NCBI GenBank assembly: GCA_030266525.1
Contig: JAJDIC010000082.1
Location: 1-8,925, forward strand
Direction of reading: 5' to 3'
Source of the DNA: Desulfovibrio sp. OttesenSCG-928-G15
GTDB taxonomy: Bacteria > Desulfobacterota > Desulfovibrionia > Desulfovibrionales > Desulfovibrionaceae
Length of the DNA stretch: 8,925 nucleotides
Below are positions 6,728-8,925 of the stretch, in pieces. The notes below the pieces were generated by a model, which worked only from the letters and a program-made list of their open reading frames with translations, had not been told where the DNA came from and ran no database searches. A program made the translations under genes and the position numbers. The stretch's first letter is position 1, and each line of letters begins with the position of its first letter.

Positions 6728-8925
6728 ATGAAGCTTCCCCTGCCATCGTCCGTTAAAGGCCTTGTCACTCTGATTGTGCTTATGGCCCTTTTGCCGGCAG
6801 TGGGCTTTATCGTCTACTCCAGCCTGGCCAAGGTCAGGCTGGATCTGGATGAATCCAACACCATGGCCATGCGCACGGCCAAATCCATTCTTCTTGAGCA
6901 GGCTCAGTCTGTTGAGAACACGCGTGTGCTGCTCTTTACCCTGAGCCAGTTGCGTGAAGTGCGCGAAAAAAGTATCCGGGAATGCCAATCGCTCTTTCGC
7001 AACATTCTGGAGCAAACCCCTTTTTTCGCCAACATCCGTCTGCTTGACCTGAAAGGCAACGTACTGGCTGCAAGCGACCCTCAAAGCAGGGTACTGCCTG
7101 ACGAGGCGCGAATCGCCTTTTTCGACGGGCTGGCTTCTCCCGGCTTTACCGTACATGAACTGCGGGCCTTGAAAGAAGGCGACGCCGCGCGCTTGAACTG
7201 CCAAATACCCATCAGGTCCGGCAGAAACACCACAGCGGTTCTCATGGCCTCGGTCAAGCTGGAAGTTGCCCAAACCCGGCTGGCGGAACTGGCGGAGAAG
7301 CATGTAGACAACCTCTTCGTAGCCGACAGCCAGGGCAACATCCTTGTTTCCTACCCGCACAAAAACCATATAATTCGTACCCTGAAACAGTTTTCGCCTT
7401 CTGTCTGGACCCGCATAAGTGGTTCGGCCGAGACAAGCGGGGCTTTTGCCGATGCGGACGACAAGCGCATCGTGTTTGAAAAAATGCCCGGCAGCCAGTC
7501 TATCAGCCCGGAAATACTGCTGGTACTGAATATCGCCACAGACACCCTGTATTCGCACATGCTTTTTGAAATCGCCCTGAGCGTGCTTGTACTGGCGGGG
7601 GTGCTGCTTTTGGCCATGATTGTCACGTTCAGGCTGTGTAACAAGAACCTGCTTGCCCCCATGCGTCTCCTTCTGGATACGGCGCACAAGCTCAAGGACG
7701 GCAGGCTGGAAACCCGCATAGGCGACGCGCCAATGCCTACCGAACTCAAGGTCCTTGCCGAGTCCATGGACTCCATGGCCGAATCGCTTGAGCACCGCGA
7801 CCGGGAACTGAGCAAGGCCAAAGATATTGCCAGCGCGGGCACCCAGGCAAAAACAGATTTTCTCGCCAACATGAGCCATGAAATACGCACCCCCATGAAT
7901 GCGATTCTCGGCATGACCTACCTTACCCGACAAGGCACACTCACCGAGCAGCAGCGTATTTATATGGATAATATCCACAGCGAGGCAGACAAGCTCCTCG
8001 TTACCATCAATGATATCCTCGATTTTTCAAAAATTGAGGCAGGCAAGCTGACCATTGAAAACATCGCCTTCAAGCTGCCGCCCTTTATCGAGGTACTCGT
8101 GCAAAACGCCATGGAGGAAGCCGAGAAAAAAGGAATCAGGTTCCAGTATTCCCCGCCTGTGGACCTGCCGGATTTCGTTTTCGGCGACCCGCACCACACA
8201 AAACAGCTGCTGAACAACATCACCGGCAACGTGATCCGCCTCACCGGCAGCGGCACGGTTACCCTTGCGCTGGAATGCCTGTTTCCTGAGCCTGACACGG
8301 CTTCCGACGTGTCCCTTGCCGGTACAGCCGCTGAAGCGGCTTCGGGGGCGGTTCCTGCGGGTGCAACAACAGTCGGCGGGGCAGAACCGGGCCTTGCGGC
8401 ATCCGATGCCGCCACAACAACCAACGCTGCCCCGGACCTTGCAACACATGCCGTTCCATCGCGCGGTATTGCCGTATCTGACTCTGTCGCTTTCGAAATA
8501 GCACTCGCCGCCTCTTCCGGCGCCGAGTTTACGGCTTCCCCAAAAGCCGCATCTGCCCCCTCTGCCGAAGCCAGGGAAGAAGCCTCCCCCGCAGACAGTC
8601 CCGGGCCTGACGAAACGCAAATCCCGGAAGTAAAAGAGCGCGTTCAACTGGAATTCACCGTCTCGCGCAGCGGGGAAGGTATGGGCGACAAAGAGCTTTC
8701 CGCCCTCATTCCTGACCTGGGTTCGGATGAAAGTGACTATGGCGGCGGGGTCAGCCTGAACCTTGCCATCACGCAAAAACTTGTGTTTCTTTTGGGCGGT
8801 GAGCTTACGGCCAGGCCCGCGCGTTCCGGCGGAAGCGATATACACATCAGCCTGCCTGTGACAAAAGCCACAGCCGAAGACTTGCAAGACTCGGCCCCGG
8901 CTGCGCCGGATATTGCAAGAGAAGC
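6728..8925 (+). CDS. Membrane sensor histidine kinase, possibly hybrid, with degenerate ATPase domain (truncated by window end)
   Basis: The frame is open from ATG 6728 to the window end (732 full codons, no stop), so the C-terminus is missing. Order of parts: helix TM1 (about 11-31); a periplasmic region (32-278) with two Cache-like segments (NIRLLDLKGNVLAAS, LFVADSQGNILVS); TM2 (279-300); HAMP linker (about 302-355); and a HisKA dimerisation domain with H-box NMSHEIRTPMN, phospho-acceptor His384 and X-box DFSKIEAGK. The HATPase part starts normally (GDP at 487-489, N-box Asn501), but a roughly 115-residue Ala-rich insertion (519-634) follows. The G1 motif is SRSGEGMG, with Arg647 where Asp normally contacts adenine, and the G2 motif GTGLGL is replaced by GGVSLNL (673-679). 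ATP binding is therefore doubtful. Receiver or Hpt domains may follow beyond the window. It lies 10 nt after pgl with no clear ribosome site. Confidence 0.88.
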   Translation, partial: MKLPLPSSVKGLVTLIVLMALLPAVGFIVYSSLAKVRLDLDESNTMAMRTAKSILLEQAQSVENTRVLLFTLSQLREVREKSIRECQSLFRNILEQTPFFANIRLLDLKGNVLAASDPQSRVLPDEARIAFFDGLASPGFTVHELRALKEGDAARLNCQIPIRSGRNTTAVLMASVKLEVAQTRLAELAEKHVDNLFVADSQGNILVSYPHKNHIIRTLKQFSPSVWTRISGSAETSGAFADADDKRIVFEKMPGSQSISPEILLVLNIATDTLYSHMLFEIALSVLVLAGVLLLAMIVTFRLCNKNLLAPMRLLLDTAHKLKDGRLETRIGDAPMPTELKVLAESMDSMAESLEHRDRELSKAKDIASAGTQAKTDFLANMSHEIRTPMNAILGMTYLTRQGTLTEQQRIYMDNIHSEADKLLVTINDILDFSKIEAGKLTIENIAFKLPPFIEVLVQNAMEEAEKKGIRFQYSPPVDLPDFVFGDPHHTKQLLNNITGNVIRLTGSGTVTLALECLFPEPDTASDVSLAGTAAEAASGAVPAGATTVGGAEPGLAASDAATTTNAAPDLATHAVPSRGIAVSDSVAFEIALAASSGAEFTASPKAASAPSAEAREEASPADSPGPDETQIPEVKERVQLEFTVSRSGEGMGDKELSALIPDLGSDESDYGGGVSLNLAITQKLVFLLGGELTARPARSGGSDIHISLPVTKATAEDLQDSAPAAPDIARE
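8282..8629 (+). other. Ala-rich insertion within the histidine kinase ATPase domain
   Basis: Residues 519-634 of the kinase separate the N-box strand (TVTLALE) from the G1 strand (VQLEFTV). In ordinary kinases these are joined by a short turn of about 10-25 residues. The insertion is rich in Ala, Ser, Thr, Pro and acidic residues, with few large hydrophobics, and is probably disordered. It keeps the reading frame, and recognisable kinase sequence resumes after it, so it is not explained by a frameshift. Its position at a surface hairpin would let the fold tolerate it. Confidence 0.7.

Noticed and set aside
6689..7978. Long - strand open frame (429 codons) opposite the kinase
   Set aside because: The + strand frame encodes clear HAMP and HisKA motifs. 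The antisense product is rich in His, Gly and Arg, as expected of a shadow.
8282..8629. Frameshift or assembly error as the cause of the kinase anomaly
   Set aside because: The same reading frame holds recognisable kinase sequence before and after the insertion, and no stop codons occur, so a simple frameshift does not explain it.
8027..8887. - strand open frame (286 codons) opposite the kinase ATPase region
   Set aside because: I considered whether the odd Ala-rich insertion was really a gene on the other strand. The antisense product is Cys/Gly/Arg-rich with no domain pattern, and the + frame continues with recognisable kinase sequence on both sides.

Overview
This 8.9 kb window looks like part of the chromosome of a GC-rich Gram-negative bacterium. 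The lipoprotein and Sec-type signals, the periplasmic adaptor and the overall protein flavour suggest a sulfate-reducing Desulfovibrio-type deltaproteobacterium. That taxonomic guess is an inference from general resemblance; no rRNA or other marker gene is present. Seven complete genes and one truncated gene cover nearly all of the window. I see no tRNA, rRNA, insertion sequence, phage gene or CRISPR array.

Layout. Positions 1-157 form a structured leader: two small hairpins, then a perfect Rho-independent-type terminator hairpin. A further 9-nt inverted repeat flanks this hairpin, and its right arm touches the metN start codon. Next, on the + strand, come metN and metI, the ATPase and permease of a methionine ABC importer, which overlap by 11 nt. 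A membrane-anchored M28-family metallopeptidase follows 26 nt later. No metQ substrate-binding protein is in the window. After a gap of about 100 bp with a plausible sigma-70 promoter comes a gene for a double-BON-domain envelope lipoprotein.

On the - strand, converging on the BON gene, is an overlapping pair. The first is a secreted NlpC/P60-like cysteine hydrolase. The second is a HlyD/RND-type adaptor protein that carries an unusual tandem duplication of about 45 residues before its lipoyl-like domain. Divergent from this pair, on the + strand, are 6-phosphogluconolactonase (pgl) and, 10 nt later, a large membrane sensor histidine kinase that runs off the window end.

Ways the genes may work together. 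MetN and MetI form the importer core, and the leader structure suggests control by transcription attenuation or by blocking translation initiation. The peptidase may be co-transcribed and could supply amino acids outside the membrane, but this is only a guess. The hydrolase and adaptor look translationally coupled and are probably both exported, so they may form one envelope function. The kinase has an intact phospho-acceptor histidine, but its ATP-binding domain is degenerate and split by an Ala-rich insertion of about 115 residues. This is the most unusual protein in the window.
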